64,000 nucleotides of DNA from positions 62,001-126,000 of the forward strand of contig CAKJVC010000191.1 in NCBI GenBank assembly GCA_918026815.1, read 5' to 3'. The stretch is from Chalara sp. BL73. Lineage: Eukaryota; Ascomycota; Leotiomycetes; Helotiales. A program made the translations under genes and the position numbers. A model generated the notes under the pieces. It was not told the origin of the DNA. It was given only the letters and a program-made list of their open reading frames with translations, and did no database searches. Of the stretch, positions 47,701-59,173 are shown piece by piece; positions within the stretch are counted from its first letter, which is position 1, and every line of letters begins with the position of its first letter.

Positions 47701-50529
47701 TCATCCTCCAACGAACGAACGAACGGGTTTTGTCCTCCACTCTTCAGTACTATTGTAAGTACTGTACTACAGTACTAGGAGCAGCGCTGTAAGGGTAAGG
47801 GTCGTCTGGTCACAACCCTAACCTGGACTTCACGAAGCTACTTATCATTGAGCTGGCAACAATAGCCTGTGGCGCGAGAGGGAAATGAAAATATGCCAGT
47901 GGATGAGAGTATTCAACAAGGGGCAATTGTCTTGGAATGCGGTGGCTCCGCTTCTGAACAGTGATTATAGTACATGTACGCTTTTGTACTGGTGATAAAA
48001 ACATGGAATTTAGTGATAAGAGCCACCTTTTTCCGATCGCCTCGGAAGCGAGTTCCAACCTACCATGTATACCATAATGCTCCCTTTCTTTTGATATAGA
48101 TCTGAGCTTGCACCGCTCGCAATCTCAACAAGGCACATGTTCGGAGCTTAGGCCATGGAATTCTGCTATCGAATCTTATTTCAGATGAGAAAATATTAAC
48201 TAATCTTGGTACCGCACAACCTCGATGAAAAGGTCTGGACCGTCCCGTTAGCCATGGTCCTTGATTTTACTGTGTTGAGTTTGGTTTGCTGACTCGGTTG
48301 GGACGGATCTTTGGGCTTTTGGGGGGGCAAGTCGGGACGAGCGCGCTGCGGAGCAGAATCTCCTTTTTGCCACAGGTACTTGACAGTACTTACAGGGGAG
48401 GGCGCCAGCACCAGCATACCCAGTAAGTCAGTATGGTAGGGGCTCAGGGGGGTGATGGGAGGCATCAGTTTTAAAATATCTTGGGACTTGGCTGGCACAC
48501 GGGCGCTGCCCCACTCTCGCGTTTGTTTTGTTTGTTCAAATACTGCTTCTCACCCAGCTACGTCACGGAGACGACTCCGCCTCCTATCATGGCATTTTCC
48601 AATTCCCCTATGCAGCTGCCAACCCAGCTGTCTCGTCGTCGAGCTCTGCTGTGTTTCCTAAACTTCAGGCCAGGCCCAAGCTCTATTGAAGAACTTCATC
48701 ATGGACGAAAATATGCTCCGGCGCGAGAGGACAACTATGATCAGTGATACATAGTAGTCTGAGTTATAGACAAGCTTGGACTTTTTTGTTGGGAGACAAG
48801 CTCCTCGTAAGCTCTCCAGATGAGGGATAGCTGCGGTATCTGCAGGGAAAAGTGGCATACGATCAGCTGCAGCGCACGCCCTTTTTCAACAAGGTGATAG
48901 GCGTAGGTGTCTGCATGTACCAGTAAGTACACACGGATGCAAAAGTCTTTTGCTTTGGGGGATTTTCGGGGGCTTCAAGCCAGCCGACGGCACGGGGCAT
49001 GTGAGCGATCAGATATAGCCCCCCGTGTCACCCCCAATATCAGTCAGTGGTGGAGCCGGAAATTTGCCCAAGGCGATCTGTTGCATCGAGTCGTTAAATA
49101 GGTAACAACGTGCATAAGGTTGGAACGATGGCCAACTTAGTTGGGTGGAAAGATACATCCGTGGTTGTCAAGATATGAGACACTTGGGTTTACCAAGCTG
49201 TCATGACGGTCTTCTCACCACCCGCCAACAAAGTGGAACGCCATGGAGAGCCTCTTAGCATTGTAATTATTGTTGATGTAATTCTTATAAATTGCTTGAT
49301 GAGCGACGAAAGGGAGACAGGCACGGGAAGATCAGCAGAAGTCTGGAGCATTGGAAAGATGCCTGGAGATCAGGGGGGACCATCATGCCTCCCTCCTAAA
49401 GATGGCGCCAAGGCCGGAAATAACTCTTAAGAAAAACATTTCCAGGGTATTTATTTTCCAATCGCCGCAAGACAAACAGGCCGACCTCCTTTATAGATAT
49501 GAGATAAAGAAGACGCTTTTCGTTCTAAACTCGTGTCATAGAGAGATACTTTGATGATGATGATGATGATGACGATGATGATGCCACAGTTCGATCGACA
49601 ATGTTCGTCCTGCACTGGACTGTAGGGGAAAAGGGTACTCGAGATTCAGGGTTCTGCTGGGCATCATATTCACTGGCCACCCTTGCGTCTGTTCAATGAA
49701 TGGTTCACACCGGCCGGACCATATCCAGCAAAGGCATTACCGCATAATGTCGCCTCGAGTGGCTGAATCAGGCAAGCTGCTTACGGGATGTAGGTATGGG
49801 CGCCCCGCCGCTCAGTCCTGTAGGGAGGAGGGCATACTAGCACTGTAGTAGCTCCGACAGTCAGTTTTCTCAGAGTACAGGATAGTGACTTTCAGGGTTC
49901 CAGGGGCACTGAATACTGGGTGGAGGTGGGTGCAGGTGGGTACAGGTGGGTGCTGGCGCTGATGCTGATGCTGGTGAGCTGCTGGCACTCCACACTTCGG
50001 CCCACAACACTACCGGCCATGCTAAGGTTAGAGCTGATCCACCCCTAAACTCCACTGCCAATCCACCCGCCCTTGCCCTGGCTGCGCAAAATCCCATATC
50101 TCATCAACAATCCCATCCCGTTACTGGAAAAAAATAATAATAATAATACGAAAGGTGACCCTTCATATTTCATCATACCCTCCTCTGAACTGTCCCTGAG
50201 CCTCATCAACCACTTTTCTTCTCCATTTAATTCATTAACCTCAAGCTGCTTCAGTTGGTAATTAATCCTTCAACCATCGGGTGAAAGAATTTATTGTCAG
50301 GCCACATCTATTCACTCCAGCAAGTATTCAGTGCCTCTTCGCCTCTTACGCCATCGCTTCCCAGGCAAGCTCTAAGCACACGATTACCAAACCACTTCGA
50401 CTCTCACCGCGACCCATCAAAACCAAATCAATCCTCATTCAGCCTTTGCGCCTCGTTCCTTAAGGGTCTATTCTACCACAGTTATCTTTGACTAAACGTC
50501 TTTCCCAGTCTGCACAAATACCGCCAAGC
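44783..50529. other. 5.7-kb gene-free region upstream of nrg1-like gene
   Basis: No supported gene. Low-complexity marks include: an 11-nt unit (CCCATCCTCA-type) repeated four times at 45307-45350; a T run at 46086-46104; TTTTA repeats at about 46622-46642; GAAC repeats at about 47708-47726; three AGTACT palindromes within 31 bp at 47746-47776; a GAT repeat at 49552-49583; the 10-nt unit CAGGTGGGTG about 3.5 times at 49917-49955; and an AAT repeat at 50130-50148. The size and the many simple sequences suggest a long regulatory region or a long 5' untranslated leader for the downstream regulator. Confidence 0.5.
49552..49583. repeat. GAT microsatellite
   Basis: About ten GAT units with one GAC interruption. 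Confidence 0.85.
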
Positions 50530-51462
50530 ATGGCACCTCCCAGACCTGCCATGCAAGCTCGAGACTCTTCGGGGAACCATGTGTCTCTACTTAACTATGA
50601 GGAGGAGCCACCAGCTCAGTACTACGAATCACCCGTTACAAGCTACGAGGTATTCGACATGGCTCGATCTGCGTCAGTCAACACAGCCGCGAGCAGAAGC
50701 TCGTACGGCAGCCCTCCTGCACTCGTCCGTGACAGTAGTTACGACTCACAGGGTCATGGCTATTCCCCAATCACCCCTGCTCTGGACTACCAACCTCAAC
50801 CCTCCTATATGGCAAGGACTGTCTATCCTCCAATGCCATTTATCGAAACTCAAGAGCAACACTTGGAACGTTCTCCCTATGCGTATCCCGAGCTCAGCGC
50901 AAGCCAGTACCCTCCTGCACCCCTCTACCCGTATGCTCACCCCCAGGAGGAAAGTCACCAAACCGCGTTGCCCGATTCTACTCAAGGTGAGGACCCTTTA
51001 CGTACCCATCCTTTTAAGAATGCACCATCCTCAACAAGGCACTCTACAGTCACGAAGAAGTATCCTTGTCGGTATGCCGAACAACATCAATGCACCAGAA
51101 CCTTCACCACTTCTGGCCATGCCTCTCGCCATGCAAAAATTCATGTGCTTGAGAAGAACATCAAATGCACCTTTCCTGATTGTCAAAAGTCCTTTACTCG
51201 AGGCGACAATATGAAACAGCATCTTCAGACACATTACAAAGACAAGAGCCGCTCCAAGTCGAGACTTGCTCGTCCCGCAGGGGTCCAGAAGTCAGGACGC
51301 CCTTCCAGTTCCAGTTCAAACATAAGCCATGACAACCTCGAGCGTTCCATGGCTGCAACAGTCGAAGTCAAGGCTCAGGCTGGTCCTTTGACGCATCGCC
51401 CACGACTAAATTCAGCAAGCGCTCTGGATATCCTTGCCAGCGCTGCACAACACAACCGCTAA
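50530..51462 (+). CDS. nrg1: NRG1-like C2H2 transcription regulator
   Basis: An intronless gene of 310 residues, taking the ATG at 50530. The upstream part of the open frame has no ATG. The first 175 residues are low complexity, rich in P, Y, S and Q (SLLNYEEEPPAQYYESPV, QYPPAPLYPYAHP), typical of transcription factors. Two C2H2 fingers follow: the first, about residues 178-205, has widely spaced cysteines (CRYAEQHQCTRTFTTSGHAS ending in RHAKIH); the second is CTFPDCQKSFTRGDNMKQHL ending QTH. The TFTTSGHASRH and FTRGDNMKQH finger pair is typical of fungal NRG1-type repressors, which respond to glucose, alkaline pH and hyphal growth. Which of the NRG/other stress regulators it is cannot be settled by eye. 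The C-terminus has a Ser-rich stretch and ends ALDILASAAQHNR. Confidence 0.75.
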   Translation: MAPPRPAMQARDSSGNHVSLLNYEEEPPAQYYESPVTSYEVFDMARSASVNTAASRSSYGSPPALVRDSSYDSQGHGYSPITPALDYQPQPSYMARTVYPPMPFIETQEQHLERSPYAYPELSASQYPPAPLYPYAHPQEESHQTALPDSTQGEDPLRTHPFKNAPSSTRHSTVTKKYPCRYAEQHQCTRTFTTSGHASRHAKIHVLEKNIKCTFPDCQKSFTRGDNMKQHLQTHYKDKSRSKSRLARPAGVQKSGRPSSSSSNISHDNLERSMAATVEVKAQAGPLTHRPRLNSASALDILASAAQHNR

Positions 51463-54282
51463 TGGCTTCCGCCATATTAGCGGACTAGATCTCTCCTGGT
51501 CTATCTGGTCGCCTCTCCATGATGGACTTAGATCCACATCTTCTTGTATCGCCTACGTTTTTTTATCGCATGGACTTCTTCCATCTGTGGCTTTCAAATC
51601 ATGCAATTTCTTCGCCAAACAAGCAAGGCGTTCTGGTCCTTATGGCTTTGGCTAGACGGATTGGCATCATCTGCATTGGTTTGTGCATATACGATTCGGC
51701 GTCTGCAACTGGGTTTTACGGATACACACATACGGCAGCGTAAAAAGGGTTATAGCTGGTGCGTTGGGGAGCATTGTTTTGGGCAAAATGATGTTCTGGT
51801 TTTCACGATACCAACGGGCGTGGCATATCTGGGATTCACAAGTCCGGTATTCATACATAAAATGGTTGGATGGATATCAGTCAATGGCGGAGTTTGGGAG
51901 TTGGGTCTTAGGAAATGATACCCCATTTTTGCTGCTATTCTTGAGCTTAGTTTTCTGGCTGGCTGGCTGCGCTATTGCGTGGATATATAGCGCAGTTGCA
52001 GCATAATCAATGATTTCGGACATGAACTTTCTTCACAGTGACGGTGCTCGAAGATTGTGAATCTTATAAGACTAATTCAACTTAACACAACAGCTTCAAG
52101 TTCATTCATAATCCTCACTTGACGTTAAGCTAACCCAGAGTCGAGACGAGAGAGTTTTTTCGAGTTAACAGCAGGCATCCCGAGAATACCCTCCTTTGTC
52201 TGTTCCTAAGATGCATGTTCTAACCATGCAGCGACAGCATACAATAAAAGATCCACCCTAATTTCCACCCACCGAATACTTGCTCTCACGTACGTTCCAC
52301 TACATGCACGAAAGCTTCCATTGCGCATGAACTCATGTGGCAGCTAGGCAACATAACTATGCTTACACCCATAGCCAACCATTACGCCACAGTATTCTTA
52401 CCCAAAAGCATTATTTCCGCATGCCCCCGGCCTCGAAATATTGAAACGCAACCCCCCAAAAAGAAGAACAAACGCTACAAAGCCATCCATGCATCTCCTT
52501 CGATTCAGTCCCCCTTCCCATTTCATTCCATAAGGGGGAAATGGCGATATGCAGCACAAAATCCAATATGTACAAGAAGTCACCGAATCACGTCTATTCT
52601 ATTTATCTATATATATATATATGTATGTATCTGTCGCATGTTACTCCCATGCAACAGCGAGATATATTGTCAACTGTGCTCCCCTCGAATCGTGCATGTT
52701 AGCCAATCATGATAGTTCGCGACGTCTCAGGAGGGGAAAAAGGGTGGTTCGATGCGTTCTTGCAGTTGCCTGTTCCTGCGACTGCGCGATATATGCTCGC
52801 GGAGACGGTGTTAGCCAATGGCTGTGAGGAGGAGGATAGATGGGGAGAGGAGGGTAGGGAGTGGCGGGGATTCGCTTGCGTTTCCGGATGGGGGATAGCG
52901 GTGAATCGGGAGGTGACCGTGAAGAACGACCTTTCTTCTTATTCTTATGCTTTGTTCTTGAGATAGTTGTCGATAGTAGAGGCTGTATTTTGGGGGGGGG
53001 GGTTCTTATCTTGTTCGCTGTGATTTTGTTTGCGTGGCTGGCTGGAAGCTGGCTCCCCTGCAGGGTGGCAAGATGGCCTGATGTGTTCTTCGATGTGGAA
53101 CATTGCTGCAAAGCAAAGTTGGTGATGCTTGATGGAAGAAGTGCTGTGTCGGACATGTTATCTGCATGTTTGGTATATACTCTGAAAGCAGTTGTATCCT
53201 GCTATCCACAGTGCATTTTGTGTAGCCCAAACCACAAGTATCTGCTGCATTTTCATCCTTATTGCTGAATATTCGTATAGTGGAGATCTCTGGAAATCAT
53301 AATGAAGAATCATGCGAGGGCTCTGCAAGGAAGATCAGCTACTTATACTAAATTTTGTTTGCTTCAACACTACGACAGACTGAATAGCTATCTTTGATTC
53401 GGAATTGAGCTTTCTTTCACTTCTCATACATATTCGTTTTTCTCAGATTATATGAAGAAGGGAAACCGTTGAAGTATATTTAATGGACGGTTATGTGCAT
53501 GAGTTGTGTATCAAAGGCTTTGGTGTAGACTTACAAGCAACCTGTGAACTGCTACCTTTGTTTCTACTCCGTTAAGAGAGAACTTATCCTGATGAGCGAG
53601 GCTCAGTGTATAAGACGACAATGAATTGCATAGACTTCCCAAACGTTCTAAGATATTTCAGGCGGCTAAGCGTAAGAGAAGACTGTAGCAATTGCTGAGC
53701 TTAAGTCAACATTAGATGAAGTGTCCAGAAACTGGTACCAACTTAAGTTAACTATATTGAGGCTCTTTCGCACAAGATTAAACTCTTTTATGCCCCCTGT
53801 TAGGTGCTGTCACTGTGTGATATCAACTTTTGGCTTAACCGCCTCCTGACTCTGGATTCACCTTTATCCGTTGGGGCAAACAAACTGCCAGCCTTTCTCG
53901 TGTTTTGAAACCTCTTTCCATAAAGTGACTAGCACACTAGTGTCTCCTCCTTGTACTCAACGTCTAACAACCTTCAGAGGCCTCTGAGCTTCTAGTCAAT
54001 CATTTTATAATACAGAGTGGACTCCAAAAATAATACCTGGCCTCAAGCCACGTCTAATACGCGTTTGATAGTGGTCCATGGGAATTTGCAAGGCCATTAT
54101 ATTGCCACCAAAGAACTAGTGCTCATTCACTGACGGAGGCACACTCACCTTTGACCTCGCCCAAGTTTATCAACGCGCTCATTGATCGAATTTACACAAC
54201 TCCAACCACATTCAACGAGAAGCCAATCAGTAAGTGAGATTACATCCTAAATTTTTTCTATATCTGACCGCTTCATCTAAGA
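51463..54282. other. Gene-free region after the nrg1-like gene
   Basis: 2.8 kb with no supported gene. Frames of 70-150 codons at 51544-52006 and 52707-53268 have no recognisable features. An AT microsatellite (TATATA then TGTATGTA) is at about 52606-52632, and a G run at about 52992-53002. The region probably contains the 3' end of the regulator and the promoter of the zinc-knuckle gene. Confidence 0.45.
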
Positions 54283-57200
54283 ATGGATTCGAATCCTTCT
54301 GTCAAGAACCCGTGGCATTCGCCAACAAAGGTGCGCAATCTCATCGACACGGTCTCGAAGAATCCAGCCTCCACCACGCCAAAGCTTGTCTCCGCATCTG
54401 TGAATAATGAAGAGTTTCTTCCATCGCGTAGATATGAGCACTCGCCAGCAAAGGTAGCTGAGGCATATACCTCCACATCTTGGAGACAACCAAATGAAAT
54501 GCTCGTCAATGATAATCTGCCTCCCCCAACCTGTCCATCAACTGAGTCACAACGAGGTCAATCAATGGAAGTACGATCTACCCCATCCACGCCAACACCC
54601 GCGAAACCAACTACACAAAATTCCGGGAAGGCGTTGGGAAAGGAGGTAGCAGTCACTGCAACAAACAGTGCAACGCTAGCCTCAGAACCAGCACAGATGC
54701 CACCACCGAAGCCCAAGCTAGTATGCAAACCTCCTCCACCATCTCCTTGGAAAAAGCTACCGCCTATTGTACCACAGAAGGCTAAAGACACCAATGATGC
54801 ATCCCATGTGGCGGCTACTAAATCGGAAGAAGAAGCTCCAGTCGCTTGGCCAGATCTCCCAGCCTCGAATCCTTCACCAGAAAATGTATATACGAAATCA
54901 CTTAAGACAAATACCCACGCAGGGGCAAAGCCTACTTCTGACTCACCTCGTTCTGGTTCTACCACACCCATCGGCACGGCTCTTCTCCCCACATCCGGCA
55001 GTGAACAAGTTCCTACGCTATCCATGAGCGAAGAGGCTCCAATTCCACCCCTCAGCCAATCCCCTGCCAAAGCAGAGATTGTGTTGCAGTCGACGTCTGA
55101 GCAGAAATCAGTTCCAACCTCTACAAATGATGCCGGTTCACAGCATATTCAGCCCTTCTCCGTCTCCGACGCTAATCAACTTATGGCTGAAGAGTTCGAT
55201 GACCAAGTAGATTTACAATGGGCTGAAAATAGAGAGAAGCGCAGAAAGATGATGGATTGGGCCTATAAGGAGCATGCGCGCCATGTGTCTTCTCTCATGA
55301 CCCAGGAAGAGCTCACACCACGACCCGCTGCAAGAGAGCGCTCATTCACAATGACAGCCGCTCCTTCTCAGCCATTTTATCACAGGCAGCAGGCTTCTGT
55401 TCCAAATATTCCTCCAGCGACCGACCCTACATACCAACCTCAGCCTTTTTCACCTTATCCTCGCACCAGCGCTGTTACTAGAAGCCATCCAGCCCGTTCA
55501 CGTGCGCGAGCCATATCTCGAGTGGAGGATTCGGCCCATCTATTGATGCTAGTTCAGCAGAGCCCGGAGCATATGTTTCAACTGATAAAGAAAAAATGTG
55601 ATGAAGTTGATACGTTAAGGATACAAGCGGATACATCAACTCAAGAATTGACACATGCGCGAGAGGAGAACGAGACTTTGAAGTCAGATTTGGATGCATT
55701 AGTCAACGAGCTACGTCGTACCCGCGATCATTTTGATATGACAATGCGAACCCAGGCGGCTTTAGACCATGTTATGCGCCAGAAACAGGTGTTACTGCAG
55801 ACTCAAATTGAGCGGCTGAACCGTGGAGGGGGCGAGCCGCGTACTGACGGTCGATCCCCAACGATCAGAGTCCCTCAGCTCGGCATGGATAGGCATATGG
55901 AAGGTACCATCGTGGAAAGCATGACAGCAATGTTAGGCCCTGAGGACTTGCAGTGTTATGTATGTGGAAATACTGGTCATAAGTCAAATGGTAAACACTT
56001 CACTTCTGGTCTTGACACCACTAACTTTTTGGAATAGAATGTACATGGAATGCTTCTACTCATGAGTTCGTCAAGCAGCCGGACAGTCGTGTTACATGTT
56101 GGGGATGCGGTCAACCAGGTCACTACAGAGCTGGCAAGCTACTAATCTCTCGTTATATTTGGCATGCTTACTGATGTTATTTAGATTGCACCCTCGAACA
56201 CTGCTCTAATGGTGATACCGATACCCAAGACATGGCGCCAAGCACCGAATCGACTGTTCGAGGTGGAGACCAGTACCCCAAATCCTTGGGAGAAGATAGC
56301 CACAGCGCACCTCAACGTGGAGATAGCGGAAAGGGGAAGAATGCCATAAATGCGGGAGGTGGAAAATATACGAAGAATGCTGAGAGCCTGACTACCGAGT
56401 CAGAAAGCAGCAAAGGCGCGGAGGTCAAGCTTGATCCGAGCGCCGTATGTTCACCTCCTTGACGTGGCAACACTTACTAATACTTTACATCAGCGCACTT
56501 TCGTCCCATCCAGTAGCTCCCAAGCCACGCCAGATCGCTCGGTACGTAGATAGACATGTCCAGGATTGTGCTACGTAGCCTGAGGAGGAACTAGCTAAGC
56601 AATGGAACTTCTAGACAATGCCGGCTCTAAATAGCGAACAGAGCACGGCTTTGCCTCTGAATACAACTTTGAACAATGACGTTTCTGTCATGGTCCCAAC
56701 TAATAATACCTATTTCTCACCAGAGGTCATTGACCGGCTGCGAGCAAGCATTCACCCGGAGTTCAGGAATATCTGTCCCCACAGCCTGACGTTCCCCGGG
56801 GAATGCAAGAATGTGAGATGCACGATGTGAGTTTTGCCCTTTGAATTTCCCCTTTGATGGGTTCTTTCCCCGTGAGGACCAGGACGAAAGGGGCTCGCTT
56901 CGGTTTCCTGATCCGGGTTAGCGGCTCCTTTCTGTGGTCTCCCGCGGCACTAATGGTTCGGTGTAGGCGAAAATTGTGCACGACGTTCAACACGCTAGGG
57001 CTCAAGGCCCCAAGGAAATGTCTCCCGGATTGTAGGCGCGTGCATTGGTATAAATCTTGTGAGGAAGAGGTCTTTGGGCAGCCGTGTAGCTTTCATCTTC
57101 GTACGTCCTTTCGGCTTTCTTCCATGCTTTCAAGCTGGGTTTCACGGATCTCTTTAGGTTGTGGCTAACGATGATGGGTGTATATAGGTACGACAAATAT

Positions 57201-57330
57201 TGGTACTAAGCGGGCTAGATGGCATAATATTAGGAGGGTGCATGAACTCGATGTCGGCGCGGCAGTGTGGAAGACGAGGGTTGTGCTTGCAGGGTTAGTG
57301 GAAAGCCATTATCGGGGCGAGTATATGTGA
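54283..57330 (+). CDS. Zinc-knuckle protein with extra C-terminal Cys cluster
   Basis: Seven exons (54283-55990, 56038-56133, 56185-56444, 56494-56541, 56615-56826, 56967-57100, 57188-57330) encode 866 residues. About 370 disordered residues rich in P, S, T and A are followed by a coiled-coil-like part (DEVDTLRIQADTSTQELTHA, REENETLKSDLDALVNELRR). Two retroviral-type CCHC knuckles then appear: CYVCGNTGHKSNEC and CWGCGQPGHYRADC. A C-terminal Cys/His-rich module follows: CPHSLTFPGECKNVRC, then CTTF, KCLPDC, WYKSC and PCSFHLR. This last arrangement looks like a CCCH-type or knuckle-like zinc site. RNA binding is likely by family, but no function is known. The second intron has a GC donor (GCAAGC at 56134); both knuckles are split by an intron just before the last Cys. 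Confidence 0.82.
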
Positions 57331-57858
57331 TGATGGGATGGAAATTTTATTATGAGGAAAGAAAAGAGATGAGCGTGCCTGGTGGACAATCTGGGTGCGA
57401 GTTGGGGAGGTAGATAACTGGTTAATCAAAATGCTTGTAAAAAAAATAACTCATTCAGTCAGCTGTTACTTGGTCATAATTCTGAGGTGACTGCTCTATC
57501 TAGTGCCGCTCTAATTTACTAAATTCCATGAGAAATTATAAGCAATAATTCAAACTATGTAGATTAGCAGATTTAGCTAGTAGAGGCATTGTGATGGAGT
57601 TATCAGAGATTAAAAAACATGAGCCGGTGGCACACTTGGCAATACAGCCATATAGAATGCAAATTGGTATCAGTATTCATGCGTCTAGCATGACACACTT
57701 GTATACAAAATGCGTCATGTGTCCTTCACAATTTCAATAGTGCTTTCCATATTTTCTCTGCCCTTCAGACCCCAAATTTGAAACATCATAATGCACCTTC
57801 AAGCGCGTGTAACCTCAACCTCAATGTCCATCGTCTTTGTAACTCTCATCCTCTATCC
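57331..57858. other. Convergent intergenic region, no gene
   Basis: About 530 bp between two converging genes. AT-rich, with short frames only. Confidence 0.4.
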
Positions 57859-59173
57859 CTAATATATCAAGTTCTTCTCACTATCATTATCCTCATTCAT
57901 CCTCTTCCCCACTACATTCGTCATGTTATTCCCTCCCTCCGGGTTAAAATCTCGAAGCTGGATATGTCCGCTCTCGAGATTCGACTTCAAGGAGCTGTTG
58001 AGGTGGGGAGAGCGGATGCCGTAGTTGGAGCTGAAGAGGTAGTGCACAGAGCGGATGGCGGGAAAGGAGGAGACGAGAATGCCGACCATGGGCTCGACAA
58101 CGCTCCAATCCATTGGAAGAGCCATAGCCCATGTTGCATCTGGGTTTACGAGAAGGGCAGGAAGGAAAGTGAGACGGACCGCGGATGTGGCTACTGCACT
58201 GGTGTCTGTTAGCTAAGGCTTGGTGAGAAGAGGCCGTGGAGCGACGTACAAGAGTCCGACGAGAAGCGTTAAAAGAATGATAATTTTGCGCTGCCTATCT
58301 ATATTAAGAGGGCGGACAATAGGAATAGCGAGTAGGTAGACCATAGTGTCAGTGGTGATGCCTGTGATAGCATTGCCAAGGTAGAAAGCACTGGCATTGA
58401 TGCACTTGCCCTTGATATTCGAATCAAAGGCCGCGCTGATGGGCTGGCATTGAAAGGCAGCAACGCAGACATTGGTGAGCGTGTTGGTGGCAACAAGTCC
58501 AAAGAGGCTCCAGTTCAAGATGATCAAGGTTCTTGATGGAAGGCATTTGAGGATACGTTGATACAAAGCCAAGACAGAGAGCTTTACGAAGCCGAGAGTG
58601 CTGTTGTAGAAGATAGAGCAGATGTATATTGCCTGTGAGTGTTAGAGAGATTGGTGTATTAATAACTTTTGTAAGATAAGACTTACTGCACTGTATCTAT
58701 CAACGCCATCCATACCGTGCAGCCAGATGACTCGCTCAATATGCGTTCCCATTCCTCGATCAATAGTTATTCAGGTCAATTGGCAAATTAAAAGAATGTT
58801 AAGAAAGCTGTACCTATCAAAACAGCAGCGGCCAAACCATAAAATGTCAACTGCGGAAGTCAGCGAGTAATTTTTAGTTGAAGGGCTTGTTCAACAAACC
58901 ACCGCAAAGAAGTTCAATACTACAATCATTAACGGAGTCTTGGGAGAATGCTAAGTAGAGGACTTTACCATCGTCAAGACCTACGAAGTGCCCAGCACCA
59001 TCAAACTCTACATCGTTGCGTACTTTGAGCGCATAGCGTCCAAGTGTTCGTAGAAACATAGTGGCTCCAACAATTGCACAGCAAGTGATTGTCACTGCTC
59101 GTGCGCTGTCCGCCTGAGTGTCATCTAAATTAGATGGACGTGGTCCAGTGAAAGGCTTAGCACGGGTAGCCAT
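57859..59173 (-). CDS. Rhodopsin-domain membrane protein (PTH11/SAT4-like)
   Basis: Six exons on the minus strand (59173-58969, 58919-58900, 58850-58814, 58754-58687, 58632-58250, 58198-57859) give 350 residues. The family is the fungal rhodopsin domain-containing integral membrane proteins related to PTH11 and SAT4. Landmarks in order: RAVTITCCAIVGATMFLRTL, LGRYALKVRN-type loop, LTFYGLAAAVLIGMGTHIER, IYICSIFYNSTLGFVKLSVL with ALYQRIL, LIILNWSLFGLVATNTLTNV, CVAAFQCQPIS, GITTDTMVYLLAIPIVRPLN, LLTLLVGLFAVATSAVRLTF and WSVVEPMVGILVSSFPAIRS, for seven helices in all. The intron between exons 5 and 6 was chosen because only the acceptor at 58199 (CACCAG) restores the family motif LFAVATSAVRLT. Proteins of this kind are putative surface receptors or proteins of unknown function. 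Confidence 0.85.

Noticed and set aside
51544..51918. Frames downstream of the nrg1-like stop
   Set aside because: Several overlapping frames of similar length with Trp/Cys-rich random-like content, probably untranslated 3' sequence.
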